NCBI RefSeq assembly: GCF_900111945.1
Contig: NZ_FOYO01000001.1
Span: 2,797,751-2,861,750, forward strand
Direction of reading: 5' to 3'
Length of the DNA: 64,000 bases
DNA from: Litoreibacter janthinus
GTDB taxonomy: Bacteria; Pseudomonadota; Alphaproteobacteria; Rhodobacterales; Rhodobacteraceae
Under the pieces are notes generated by a model, which saw only the letters and a list, made by a program, of their open reading frames with translations, was not told the DNA's origin and did no database searches. Positions 27,889 to 37,050 of this stretch are shown piece after piece (position 1 is the stretch's first letter; each line of letters begins with the position of its first letter). The position numbers and the translations under genes were made by a program.

Positions 27889-29130
27889 CTACGCTCTGCC
27901 GGCTTTTGGACTCTGGATATCAGGCGCGCCAGCTCGATTTTGCCCAAGCCTTGGGTTCAGTCGACCAGATAGTACCCAAGCACCTAACAGGCCTGCCCCT
28001 CCGGCCGCAAAGAGGCCGGCAACGGGGGTGACCAGTAAGATCAGCCATGCAACCCCAGGTGTTATGATGCCCGACACATCGCGGTAGCTGGCATAGACGG
28101 CGGACATCTCGGTCCTTTCCGACGGTTTGACAGCTAGAAGAAATGGAAGGCCAGCCGAAACATCGAGCAATATCAGAAAGAATGACCCGAACATAAGGCA
28201 GAGCAATGACACCCAAGGCAGCCCCGAAAACAAGGCGCTGAGGACAAACAAAGTAGACGCGACGAAGAACCCTGTGCGAACGGCGCGTTTTATCGACCGC
28301 CGTTGCATCCATCTCAGCATAAGAGGTGTCAAGAAAAGCGCACCGTTTGAGATTGAAAGTGCAATGCCGCTCGTCTGATCGCCCAACCCGTTCTCAATTG
28401 CAAAGATCGGTAGATACACAACGTAGACCCACCACCCACATGATCGGATAACGGCAAACAACCAGCCTGCAACCAATCTCGGCTGCGACCAGAATCTGGG
28501 CAAAAACGCCAGCGGATTGGTCGGAGGTTTGCGGCTTTTTGTGATGAGTTTTCCATTCCCAAGTCGCATAAACAGGAACAATCCAAGCATCAGCGATGAC
28601 GCGACTGCAGCGACAATAAAGGGGGCCGGTCTCCACCAGCTCATCAAGATAACGCCAAGCGCTGGACCAATCGTCCACCCCAATGCGCTGTAAAACATCC
28701 GCGATGTCTCGCACCTGCCAAGCTCGATCCGAGCGATGTAATCCAGCACATAGGCATTGAAGCACACGAAGGTGATGACCGTAGAGATCGTGGTCAAAAG
28801 TAAGCCCAAAACGGTCGCCTCGGGCGAGCCTTTGATGGCCAACAATGCTCCTGTTACGAAAAAGCTGGCTCCGAGGATGTAGACCCAACGGCGGGGGAAA
28901 AACCGCGACACAAATGGCACCATAAGCCCTGCGATCAGGGAACAAATGCCAATGCCGAAATAGGCTTTTGAAACCACTGCCGCATCTTGCAAGGCCTGAT
29001 ACATCGCTAAGGGGAAGACAGAGATCAGGATGCCCCGCGCCATGGCTTCGGCCCCCGCAAGCAGTGCAAACCCCCGCACACTAGGCGCAGGGGCATGACG
29101 AAGCCATTCAGGTATGCGCCGCTCATGCAT
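27889..29130 (-). CDS. Major facilitator superfamily transporter
   Basis: A 413-residue membrane protein with 12 predicted helices and the usual two halves. SRFFPRRWVYILGASFFVTG carries the loop 2-3 basic pattern, and LRWMQRRSIKRAVRTGFFVA the central one. The closest functional class is uncertain; many such proteins are drug or metabolite exporters. The C-terminal end (after about residue 395) runs into low-similarity sequence. It is alone, facing the vgrG cassette end-on with a 270-bp gap. Confidence 0.9.
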   Translation of the reverse strand: MHERRIPEWLRHAPAPSVRGFALLAGAEAMARGILISVFPLAMYQALQDAAVVSKAYFGIGICSLIAGLMVPFVSRFFPRRWVYILGASFFVTGALLAIKGSPEATVLGLLLTTISTVITFVCFNAYVLDYIARIELGRCETSRMFYSALGWTIGPALGVILMSWWRPAPFIVAAVASSLMLGLFLFMRLGNGKLITKSRKPPTNPLAFLPRFWSQPRLVAGWLFAVIRSCGWWVYVVYLPIFAIENGLGDQTSGIALSISNGALFLTPLMLRWMQRRSIKRAVRTGFFVASTLFVLSALFSGLPWVSLLCLMFGSFFLILLDVSAGLPFLLAVKPSERTEMSAVYASYRDVSGIITPGVAWLILLVTPVAGLFAAGGAGLLGAWVLSGRLNPRLGQNRAGAPDIQSPKAGRA

Positions 29131-29526
29131 TTAAAAACTCGGGTTCTGTGCCGTAACACTAACCAAATGAGGCCGCTGAAATTGCCCGGCAGCGACGCGA
29201 TGTCGTTTCTAGCCAGTTCTTAATTTCGACTTAGCGCAGATTTCAGATGCATCGCAGCGCCCTAAACCCAAAGTGTTGTGATGCGGGCCGTCGGACCCGA
29301 CGAGCGACGCCATAACACTGAGCCGTGAAATATGTCTCGGTGGTTACAATGAAGCTGGCGGCAGGGGACGGTTAGGCGAAATATGTCAGCAGTCCCAAAC
29401 GTTGAAGCCATTTGCACCCTAGGAATAAAGTGCCGCCTTATCGATCTAGGCCTCGGCACTCTCGCCAACGGTAAGCGGCAGTCCAAATCTGCTGACGTTC
29501 ACGGCCAGTTCTTCGATTTCGCCAAG
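29131..29526. other. Gap between MFS gene and tRNA-Ser: no gene seen
   Basis: A stretch of 396 bp. No supported coding frame, hairpin terminator or repeat is visible. The gap probably contains the promoter of the MFS gene (leftward) near 29131-29260; the tRNA is read leftward, so its own promoter lies to the right of 29616. Confidence 0.5.
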
Positions 29527-29616
29527 TGGCGGAGGAGGTGGGATTCGAACCCACGGAGGACTTTCACCCTCGTCGGTTTTCAAGACCGGTGCATTCGACC
29601 ACTCTGCCACTCCTCC
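29527..29616 (-). tRNA. tRNA-Ser (TGA)
   Basis: On the minus strand the cloverleaf starts GGAGGAGTGGCAGAGTGG and ends with the T-arm GGTTCGAATCC, acceptor CTCCTCC, discriminator G and an encoded CCA (29527-29529). The anticodon loop CTTGAAA gives TGA, reading UCA and other Ser codons. A long variable arm, normal for serine tRNA, is present (GAGGGTGAAAGTCCTC). Confidence 0.97.
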
Positions 29617-29838
29617 GACGCACACGACTTAACTGCGCGAGTTCGATTCTGGAAGCCCCTCGCGCGGCCTATCTTGCCGCGCCAAATATTGCCGACCTCG
29701 CAATGGACCACTTTGCAAAATGGAGTTTATTTACTAGGGTGCGCTCAATGGGACGCCCTCACCGGGCCGGTCCTTGATAAAGTCGCGCCAAGCGACGGCA
29801 AATACGCCCAAAGGGCGCTGCGGGCAGAGGGCAACAAA

Positions 29839-30741
29839 ATGGGTCATCATCAACTAATGACACGAGCATGGCGGATTGCGCTTCTATTGGGAGCGACTGC
29901 GGCACTGGCCGCGTGCGAGGATAGTCAAGGCTTTGACTTTCTGAAGAAAAAAGACACCAGCGAGGCAGCGCTCGCAGAAGCGCCAGCCGCTGAGGGCGTC
30001 GAGACGATCGAGCGAGAGGTGGAAGCCCCCGACGTATTCCAAGCGAGTGAAGACGGGCTTTGGGACGGACGGCCGTCACTTGGCGGCGTCTGGGTCGCCT
30101 ATCCCGGAGTAAAAGACCCGGAACGGGTTGTGATCCGCAACTTGTCGAACAACAAGACGGTGATCGGAGCCCTCTTCCGCCGTGAACGCGATAATCCCGG
30201 ACCAAAATTGCAGCTATCCTCTGATGCCGCCCAAACCTTGGGCATGATCGCAGGCCAGCCGACCAAGATGAGCGTCGTGGCCTTGCGGACTGAAAGCGTT
30301 CCGGTGGCGAAGCCTACAATCTCGAAACCAGACGGCACCGAAAGCCTGCCCGCCCCTGACGCCATCGAAGCGCAACCGCTTGACCCGATCAGCAAAGCCA
30401 AAGCTGCGCTCGACAAATCCGCGAAACCATCAGCCTCTGCCCCCGCGGCAGCCCCGGCGCCGAAGCCAACTCAGGTTGCCGCAGCGCCTGCGCGCAAGTC
30501 ATCGAGCCTGTCCAAACCGTTCATTCAGATTGGCATCTTCTCGGTCAAGGCAAATGCCGACAACACCGCGACCTCGCTGCGCGGTATCGGGATTTTGCCG
30601 TCGGTAAAAGAAGGCTCAAGCCAGGGCAAGAAATTCTGGCGGGTCATCGTTGGCCCATCGGGCTCGTCTTCCGAACGCGCCACACTACTTAAAAAGGTCA
30701 AAGATCTGGGCTTCAACGACGCCTATTTCGTGACCAACTAG
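29839..30741 (+). CDS. SPOR-domain lipoprotein, RlpA-like
   Basis: A 300-residue outer-membrane lipoprotein that likely binds septal peptidoglycan. Although the frame is open from 29383, through the tRNA, the ATG at 29839 has AGAGGG 7 bases ahead. A signal sequence ends in the lipobox LAAC (cysteine at about residue 25). Residues 70-155 (VVIRNLSNNKTVIGALFRRE to QTLGMIAGQPTKMSVVAL) resemble a double-psi barrel of RlpA type but lack its obvious catalytic Asp/His, so glycosidase activity is doubtful. A Pro/Ala linker leads to a C-terminal SPOR domain (PFIQIGIFSVKANADNTATS). It precedes a D,D-carboxypeptidase gene by 20 bp. Confidence 0.9.
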   Translation: MGHHQLMTRAWRIALLLGATAALAACEDSQGFDFLKKKDTSEAALAEAPAAEGVETIEREVEAPDVFQASEDGLWDGRPSLGGVWVAYPGVKDPERVVIRNLSNNKTVIGALFRRERDNPGPKLQLSSDAAQTLGMIAGQPTKMSVVALRTESVPVAKPTISKPDGTESLPAPDAIEAQPLDPISKAKAALDKSAKPSASAPAAAPAPKPTQVAAAPARKSSSLSKPFIQIGIFSVKANADNTATSLRGIGILPSVKEGSSQGKKFWRVIVGPSGSSSERATLLKKVKDLGFNDAYFVTN

Positions 30742-30761
30742 AAAAGATCAAAGGAGCCGCC

Positions 30762-31931
30762 ATGGGCATCCGCGCTGCCACGCTTTTTGCCGCCATCACC
30801 TCTGCCATATGCATGAGCTTCGCCGCACATGCATTTGAAACTTCTGCGAAATCTGCCATTGTTCTCGATCTTGGCACCGATCTGACCTTGATGGAAAAGA
30901 ACGCGGATATGGCACTGCCTCCTGCGTCCATGTCCAAGCTGATGACGCTTAACATGACATTTGAGGCACTCGAGGACGGCCGCCTGTCGCTGGACCAGCT
31001 TTTACCTGTGTCAGAACACGCGCAGCAATATGGCGGCTCAACCATGTTCCTGAACACCCGCGATCGCGTGTCGGTCGAGGACCTTATTCGCGGTGTCATC
31101 GTTTTGTCTGGCAATGACGCGTCCGCGGTGTTGGCCGAGGCGATCTCCCCCGATGGCACGGAGCGGGGCTTTGCCCAGATGATGACCGAGCGCGCGCTGG
31201 ATCTGGGAATGACCAATTCCACCTTTGCCAATTCCAATGGCTGGCCCGCGCCGGCCCAACGGATGTCCATGCGGGACTTGGCCGTACTGGCAAAGCGTCT
31301 GATCGTCGTTTTTCCGCAGTATTACGGCTATTTTGCTGAAACCGAATTCGCGTTCGACAACCGTGCGCCTGACAACCGTTTCAACCGCAACCCGCTGCTA
31401 AAACTCAACATCGGTGCGGACGGGTTGAAAACCGGCCATACATCCGAGGCAGGCTACGGGTTGGTCGGCTCTGCCAAGCAGGGCAGCCGTCGGATCGTCT
31501 TTGTGATGTCTGGCCTTGGCACGCAGCAAGAACGCGCCTCAGAGAGCGAACGCATCACCAACTGGGCCTTCCGTCAATTTGCAGAACAGCAACTCGCCGA
31601 AGAAGGCGTGATCATGGCTGAAGCCGAAGTCTGGATGGGCTCTGCTGCCAAGGTTGGCATGGCCGCGACCACAGACATCAAAGTGCTGGTGCCAGTGCTA
31701 AAGAAAGACGGCGTCACCGCAAAAATTACCTATCAAGGCCCGCTGGAAGCCCCGATCAACGCGGGTGACAAAGTCGCCGAACTCATCGTAAGTGTTCCCG
31801 GAATTGGCGACGCTACTCACGATCTGGTGGCCACAGAAACGATCAGCTCCGGCGGATTTATGGTGCGCATTCGAACCGCCGCTACTGTGCTGTTCCGCCA
31901 GCTCACCGGTCAGGCAGCGACCCTCTTTTGA
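30762..31931 (+). CDS. D-alanyl-D-alanine carboxypeptidase (PBP5/6 type)
   Basis: A 389-residue penicillin-binding protein that trims the terminal D-Ala from peptidoglycan peptides. The signal peptide (about residues 1-24) ends near AAHA-FE. The active-site motifs are S56-M-S-K59 (PPASMSKLM), SGN (VLSGNDASAVLAE) and KTG (GLKTGHTSEAGYG). A C-terminal beta domain and an amphipathic anchor (RTAATVLFRQLTGQ) follow, as in DacA/DacC. Its stop overlaps the TTG start of tmk by 4 bp, an unusual cell wall-to-nucleotide coupling found in several alphaproteobacteria. Confidence 0.96.
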   Translation: MGIRAATLFAAITSAICMSFAAHAFETSAKSAIVLDLGTDLTLMEKNADMALPPASMSKLMTLNMTFEALEDGRLSLDQLLPVSEHAQQYGGSTMFLNTRDRVSVEDLIRGVIVLSGNDASAVLAEAISPDGTERGFAQMMTERALDLGMTNSTFANSNGWPAPAQRMSMRDLAVLAKRLIVVFPQYYGYFAETEFAFDNRAPDNRFNRNPLLKLNIGADGLKTGHTSEAGYGLVGSAKQGSRRIVFVMSGLGTQQERASESERITNWAFRQFAEQQLAEEGVIMAEAEVWMGSAAKVGMAATTDIKVLVPVLKKDGVTAKITYQGPLEAPINAGDKVAELIVSVPGIGDATHDLVATETISSGGFMVRIRTAATVLFRQLTGQAATLF

Positions 31932-32557
31932 CCGGGCTGTTTCTAACATTCGAGGGCATTGACGGCTCGGGCAAATCCACCCAGTCGCGGCTCTTGGCTG
32001 GCCATTTGGAGGCCGCAGGAAACGAGGTCGTGCTCACTCGCGAGCCGGGTGGCTCCCCCGGTGCGGAAGACATTCGCCGCCTCCTCGTCGAAGGTGAGCC
32101 AGGCCGCTGGTCCGCCGAAACCGAAATCCTGTTATTCACCGCCGCCCGCCGCGATCATCTGGAACGGCTGATCAGCCCAGCCCTAGAGGCTGGTAAAATC
32201 GTTATCTGCGACCGCTTCGCCGACAGCACCCGTGTCTATCAAGGCGCAACCCGCGGCGACCTGCGCGCAACGGTTGATGCGCTGCATGCCCGAATGATCG
32301 GTCGCGAGCCGGATCTGACGCTGATCATCGACATGGATCCAGACATTGCACTGGAACGCGGGCTAGCCCGTGGCTCTGGCGAAGACAGGTTTGAAGATTT
32401 TGGCGCTGAGTTCCAACACAAGCTACGCGCTGGCTTCCTTGGGTTGGTGCAGGATTTCCCAGACCGCACCCGTGTCATTGATGGCACCAAGGGTGCGCTC
32501 GACGTCGCAAAGGAGATCGCGTCTATCGTCGATGCATATCTGGCGGCACAGTCATGA
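31928..32557 (+). CDS. tmk: Thymidylate kinase
   Basis: Phosphorylates dTMP to dTDP. The 209 residues contain the P-loop FEGIDGSGKSTQ at about residues 8-19, the DRF signature (VICDRFADSTRVYQGA) and a LID region with Arg residues in ALERGLARGSGEDRFEDFG. The start is a TTG overlapping the previous stop (TTGA), and its own stop overlaps the ATG of holB by ATGA, so three genes are coupled. Confidence 0.97.
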   Translation: MTGLFLTFEGIDGSGKSTQSRLLAGHLEAAGNEVVLTREPGGSPGAEDIRRLLVEGEPGRWSAETEILLFTAARRDHLERLISPALEAGKIVICDRFADSTRVYQGATRGDLRATVDALHARMIGREPDLTLIIDMDPDIALERGLARGSGEDRFEDFGAEFQHKLRAGFLGLVQDFPDRTRVIDGTKGALDVAKEIASIVDAYLAAQS

Positions 32558-33678
32558 CCGACGACGCCCTGCCGCAATCAGACCAGATCGACGGTGCCCC
32601 CCATCCACGGGAAACCGCGACACTGGTAGGCCAGCATTTGGCAGAGGAAAACTTTCTCGAAGCCTTCAATGGCGACCGGTTGCATCATGCTTGGATGATT
32701 ACCGGCCCGCGCGGTGTGGGTAAGGCCACGCTGGCGTGGAAGCTCGCCAAATTTTTGCTGGCCAACCCGCCAGTCGATGACAACGACATGTTCGGTGCCC
32801 CGCCTGCCCCCACCACGCTGGACACGGACCCGAACCACCCCATCGCTGCCCGAATGGCCGCCGGAAGCGAGCCGGGGCTGTTCGTGCTCAAACGCCCCTA
32901 TGACGAGGACAAGAAAAAGTTCAAACAGCAGATCACCGTGGATGAGGTTCGCAAGCTGAAGGGCTTCTTCTCGTTATCTGCCACTGAGGGCGGCCGACGC
33001 ATCGTTATCGTCGATGCCGCTGACGACATGAACGTCTCCGCCGCAAACGCGCTGTTGAAAGTGTTGGAAGAGCCGCCGGCCGACGCGCTGTTGTTCCTGA
33101 TCAGCCACCAGCCTTCGCGCTTGCTGCCCACGATCCGGTCGCGCTGCCGCGAATTGCGCTGCGTCACGTTGGATGCCGACCACATGTCAGCGGCACTGGT
33201 TGCCACCGGCGCGAATGTTGGCCCCCACAGCGCGGCGCTGGCAGAACTCTCCGGTGGATCCGTCGGAGAAGCGCTGCGGATGCTAAACCTTGGCGGGCTA
33301 GAGGTCTACGCGGACCTTGTCGCCCTCGCTGCCAGCTTCCCCAAGCTCGACCGCACCCTCATGATCATGCTTGGCGACAAAGCCGCCGCACGCGGTCAGG
33401 AAGCGCGCTACGAATTGATGCTGCGCCTTGCAGATGTATTGCTGGCCCGACTTGCGCGGGCGGGGCTGGGCCAATCCCAAAGCGAAGCCGCACCGGGCGA
33501 ATTGGCGATGCTTGCCCGCCTGTCACCTGATGCGAACGCTGCGCGCGCATGGGCCTCCGTGTCGGCAAATATCTCCGCGCGGGCGCAACACGGGCGTGCG
33601 GTGAACCTTGACCCTTCCGCGCTGGTCATTGATATGGTTCTGGCAATGAACGAGGTGGCTGCGAAAACCGCGGCCTAA
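32554..33678 (+). CDS. holB: DNA polymerase III subunit delta'
   Basis: A 374-residue clamp-loader subunit of the AAA+ type. The Walker A-like AWMITGPRGVGKATLAWKLA is at about residues 47-66 and the central VDAADDMNVSAANALLKVLE block and LISHQPSRLLPTIRSRCREL sensor motif are diagnostic. Pairing with tmk and TatD is the standard bacterial order. It overlaps tmk by 4 bp and precedes tatD by 11 bp. Confidence 0.96.
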   Translation: MTDDALPQSDQIDGAPHPRETATLVGQHLAEENFLEAFNGDRLHHAWMITGPRGVGKATLAWKLAKFLLANPPVDDNDMFGAPPAPTTLDTDPNHPIAARMAAGSEPGLFVLKRPYDEDKKKFKQQITVDEVRKLKGFFSLSATEGGRRIVIVDAADDMNVSAANALLKVLEEPPADALLFLISHQPSRLLPTIRSRCRELRCVTLDADHMSAALVATGANVGPHSAALAELSGGSVGEALRMLNLGGLEVYADLVALAASFPKLDRTLMIMLGDKAAARGQEARYELMLRLADVLLARLARAGLGQSQSEAAPGELAMLARLSPDANAARAWASVSANISARAQHGRAVNLDPSALVIDMVLAMNEVAAKTAA

Positions 33679-33689
33679 AGAGGCCGAGA

Positions 33690-34475
33690 ATGAGCACGCC
33701 CCAGATTACCGACAGCCACTGCCATCTCGATTTCCCTGATTTCGACGGCGAGCTTCCAGACATCATCTCCCGCGCACATGAGGCCGGAGTGACGCGCATG
33801 GTCACCATCTGCACGCGTCTGCGGCTGGAACCCCAAGTCCGCGCCATCGCAGAAGCCCACCCGTCCATCTATTATGCCGCAGGCACCCATCCAATGAGCG
33901 CCGCGGACGAGCCTCTGGCGACGATAGAAGAGCTGATTAAGCTGGCCGAACATCCCAAGTTTGTGGGCATTGGCGAGACCGGTTTGGATTACCACTATAC
34001 CGCTGAAAGCAAAGATATTCAGCAAGAAAGCCTGCTGGTGCACATCGAAGCCGCGCGGCAAACCAAGCTGCCGCTGATCATCCACGCCCGCGCTGCGGAT
34101 GACGACATGGCCCGCATTCTGACCGACGAACATGCCAAGGGCGCGTATTCCTGCGTGATGCACTGCTTCTCTTCGTCGAAAGAGCTGGCATTGGCCGCGC
34201 TTGATCTGGGCTTCTACCTGTCCATGTCCGGCATTGCCGCCTTCCCAAAAAGCCAAGAGCTGCGCGACATCTTCGCCGCTGCACCGCTTGATCGCGTTCT
34301 TGTGGAAACAGACAGCCCCTACCTTGCCCCGCCGCCCTATCGCGGCAAGCGCAATGAGCCGGGTTATACGGCCCATACCGCCAAAGTCGGCGCGGAGGTC
34401 TTTGGCCTCGACTATGCCGAATTCGCCGCCCAAACGCAGGCCAATTTCGAACGCCTGTTCTGGAAAGCCGCATGA
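33690..34475 (+). CDS. TatD-family metal-dependent deoxyribonuclease
   Basis: A 261-residue TIM-barrel hydrolase. The N-terminal ITDSHCHLDF gives the His-x-His metal pair; GIGETGLDYHY, PLIIHARAADDDM, CVMHCFSS and the final ETDSPYLAPPPYRGKRNEPG complete the binuclear metal site. TatD proteins act as 3'-5' DNases in DNA repair. The stop overlaps the next gene's ATG by 4 bp. Confidence 0.96.
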   Translation: MSTPQITDSHCHLDFPDFDGELPDIISRAHEAGVTRMVTICTRLRLEPQVRAIAEAHPSIYYAAGTHPMSAADEPLATIEELIKLAEHPKFVGIGETGLDYHYTAESKDIQQESLLVHIEAARQTKLPLIIHARAADDDMARILTDEHAKGAYSCVMHCFSSSKELALAALDLGFYLSMSGIAAFPKSQELRDIFAAAPLDRVLVETDSPYLAPPPYRGKRNEPGYTAHTAKVGAEVFGLDYAEFAAQTQANFERLFWKAA

Positions 34476-35266
34476 AGCGCCGGTTCACCATATTGGGCTG
34501 CGGCTCGTCCGGCGGGGTTCCGCGCCTTGGCGGACACTGGGGCGATTGTGATCCAATGAACCCGAAGAACCGCCGCCGCCGCTGCTCCCTTCTGATCGAA
34601 CAGATCGGCCCTGACGGAACAACCACTGTGCTGATCGACACGTCTCCCGACCTGCGTTCACAGCTTCTGGACGCCAATGTTGGCCGCTTGGACGGGGTGG
34701 TTTACACCCATTCCCATGCCGACCATGTGCATGGCATCGATGACTTGCGAATGATCGTGTTCAACATGAAGGAACGGCTGAAGGTCTGGGCTGACGGTGA
34801 CACAACCGACAATCTGATCTCGCGCTTTGGCTATGCTTTCGTGCAGCCTGAAGGCTCCCCCTACCCGCCGATCCTGACCCTGAAGTCGATTAAGGGGCTC
34901 ATCGAAGTGAAAGGCCCCGGTGGAACCATCCCGCTGGCACCGTTCAAGGCCAATCACGGCACCATTGATTCTCTCGGCTTTCGCATTGGCGGGTTGGCTT
35001 ACTTGCCCGACGTCGCAGATTTCTATGACGAGACATGGGCCGCATTACAGGGCCTGGACTGCTTTATCATCGACGCGCTGCGCCGCACGCCTCATCCAAG
35101 CCATTCGCATCTGGCCAACACGCTTGCTTGGATCGAAAAGCTTTCGCCGAAGAAGGCCGTGATCACCAACATGCATATCGACCTCGACTACGCGACACTG
35201 GAGGCCGAGACGCCGGAACACATCACACCTGCCTATGACGGAATGACGATCGAGTTCGACGTCTAG
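34472..35266 (+). CDS. MBL-fold metal hydrolase, PhnP-like
   Basis: A 264-residue beta-lactamase-fold hydrolase. The metal motif is THSHADHVHGIDDLR (about residues 76-90), preceded by the CGSSGGVPRLGGHWGDCDP start that is typical of the group related to PhnP phosphodiesterases and RNase Z. In Rhodobacteraceae it regularly follows tatD. No phosphonate genes are nearby, so the substrate is likely a general cyclic phosphate or nucleotide; that is inference. Confidence 0.93.
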   Translation: MKRRFTILGCGSSGGVPRLGGHWGDCDPMNPKNRRRRCSLLIEQIGPDGTTTVLIDTSPDLRSQLLDANVGRLDGVVYTHSHADHVHGIDDLRMIVFNMKERLKVWADGDTTDNLISRFGYAFVQPEGSPYPPILTLKSIKGLIEVKGPGGTIPLAPFKANHGTIDSLGFRIGGLAYLPDVADFYDETWAALQGLDCFIIDALRRTPHPSHSHLANTLAWIEKLSPKKAVITNMHIDLDYATLEAETPEHITPAYDGMTIEFDV

Positions 35267-36196
35267 ATGGGCGCGTTGCTCGACGTCATTCTTCCGGTTT
35301 TTCTGGTTATCGGTGCGGGGTACGTCGCCGTCAAACGTGATCTGTTTTCCAACGAGGGCGCGGATGCACTTATGAAGTTCACCCAGAGCTTTGCAATTCC
35401 CTGCCTTCTGTTTCGCGGCATCTCGGAACTGGAGCTAGGTGCCTATTTCGAGCCACGCCTGCTGACCTCATACTATGTTCCTGCAATTGCTGGCTTCAGC
35501 CTTGGCACCTTGGGCGCACGGCTGATCTTCGAGCGGCCTTGGGAGGACAGCATCGCAATCGGTTTTTGCTGCCTGTTCTCCAACGCGGTGCTGCTTGGTT
35601 TGCCGATCACAGAGCGCGCCTACGGCCCCGACTCTTTGTCACCCAACTACGCGATCATCGCAGTCAATGCGCCGATTTGCTACGGCATCGGCATCACCGC
35701 GATGGAAGTTGTGCGCAACAAGGGTGGCGGGTTGTGGCACACCGCAAAGGCGGTTTGGCGGGCGATCACCCATAACGCGCTCATCATCGGCATTGCGTTG
35801 GGCTTTGTGGTCAACATCACCTCCCTGCCCTTGCCCGGCGTGCTGACGGATGCGATTGATCTGATGATCCGCGCGGCGTTGCCTGCGGCGATCTTCGGAC
35901 TGGGCGGCGTTCTCGCCCGTTACAAATTGGAGGGCGACACAGGCCCCGTTATCATGATCTGCGCACTGATGCTTGTGGTTCAACCCGGCCTGACATGGCT
36001 AATCGCGGGCGCGGTAGGCCTAACGACAGGTGCGTCGCGTTCGGTAATTCTGACAGCGGCGATGGCACCCGGCGTGAACGCATATGTCTTCGCCAACATG
36101 TATGGCGTCGCAAAACGGGTCGCGGCCTCGGCGGTGCTAATCTCGACCGCGCTGTCGGTTCTTACGCTATGGGTTTGGCTGGCTCTTTTGCCTTAG
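35267..36196 (+). CDS. AEC-family (auxin efflux carrier-like) transporter
   Basis: A 309-residue membrane protein of about 10 helices in two five-helix halves. FSNAVLLGLPITERAYG is the conserved block of the first half and a broken-helix APGVNAYVFANMYG that of the second; both are diagnostic of AEC proteins. Bacterial members move organic acids such as malonate or malate. The ATG directly follows the previous stop (TAG-ATG), so it belongs to the tmk-to-MBL operon. Its 3' end overlaps the convergent Hint gene by 35 bp. Confidence 0.94.
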   Translation: MGALLDVILPVFLVIGAGYVAVKRDLFSNEGADALMKFTQSFAIPCLLFRGISELELGAYFEPRLLTSYYVPAIAGFSLGTLGARLIFERPWEDSIAIGFCCLFSNAVLLGLPITERAYGPDSLSPNYAIIAVNAPICYGIGITAMEVVRNKGGGLWHTAKAVWRAITHNALIIGIALGFVVNITSLPLPGVLTDAIDLMIRAALPAAIFGLGGVLARYKLEGDTGPVIMICALMLVVQPGLTWLIAGAVGLTTGASRSVILTAAMAPGVNAYVFANMYGVAKRVAASAVLISTALSVLTLWVWLALLP

Positions 36197-36770
36197 CATA
36201 AGACCGCAGCAACACTTGCGCTTCGTGATCTTGAAGCGGCGGGAAAGCGAGCTTGTCCTTGCTCGGTCCCGAGACCGCCGCCTTCGGATCGGTTTGCGCA
36301 CTTTCTACCGGAACGCGTTCGGCAAAGATGATGTGATGGGCGTCAAAGCCCAGATAGGCATAGCCTACCATACCGCCAATATCGCGGGTCACGTCGACAC
36401 CGTTGACGAAATCGCGGGCCGCTACCAGCACCTCCCATTCACCAAACAGCAAATCGGCCTGCCATCCGGCAAAGCGGATACGGTGGCCTGCGGTGACACA
36501 AAGATCGTGTTCATTGTTCAGTGTGCCCGCTTTGAACCGGATCGGGGCGTCGTCGTCCAACGCCTCGAACCGGCGGACACCTGTAGCGCGGATGGGTTGT
36601 GCGCCGTGATCAAGCGTCTCGACCAGATCGCCGACCTTGAGGTCCTGCACCAAACGGTCCCCCAGCGGCGTCAGAATATGCGTGCCAAGTGCGAAACACG
36701 GCTTCAACGCACGTCTGCGCGAAACAGAAAGTTCAGACTGCGGCGAAATATAAACCTGATGGCGAGACAT
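36162..36770 (-). CDS. Hint_2-domain protein
   Basis: A 202-residue protein whose core is a Hint (hedgehog/intein) fold. The N-terminal splice-block-like KPCFALGTHILTPLGDRLVQ has a candidate Cys nucleophile, and CVTAGHRIRF carries the TxxH-type histidine. In Rhodobacteraceae, Hint_2 domains are usually at the end of large secreted proteins; here the domain stands nearly alone, with about 40 residues before it. The frame extends to 36851, but ATG 36770 (MSRHQVYIS) gives the usual start; neither has a strong ribosome site. Whether it self-cleaves is unknown. Confidence 0.85.
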   Translation of the reverse strand: MSRHQVYISPQSELSVSRRRALKPCFALGTHILTPLGDRLVQDLKVGDLVETLDHGAQPIRATGVRRFEALDDDAPIRFKAGTLNNEHDLCVTAGHRIRFAGWQADLLFGEWEVLVAARDFVNGVDVTRDIGGMVGYAYLGFDAHHIIFAERVPVESAQTDPKAAVSGPSKDKLAFPPLQDHEAQVLLRSYAKAKEPAKPIA

Positions 36771-37050
36771 AAAATTAATCCGAAAAATACTGTCAGCCCG
36801 AAGCGTAAGATCAAACTTTGTCTCAAACCTGACAGAACAGCCGTCAAGCATGTCAAATCAGGGGCAAATCCCGCCATCACAGAAACGATGTGTTTCCATA
36901 GTTGGGTATCTCAAAAGTGGCGGCGCGCAATGCAGCGGGTGAGCGGTCTGTTGCCGATGAACAGATCATCTGAGCATTCCCATGCGGAGGCTATAGGTGA
37001 AACCACTGCATTGAGGTATGATGAACCGCTCTTAACGCTAAGGTAATTTC

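Noticed and set aside
27698..28087. Plus-strand frame in the gap beside the MFS gene
   Set aside because: Low-complexity Arg/Ala/Pro text that runs into the MFS gene on the other strand; no ribosome site.
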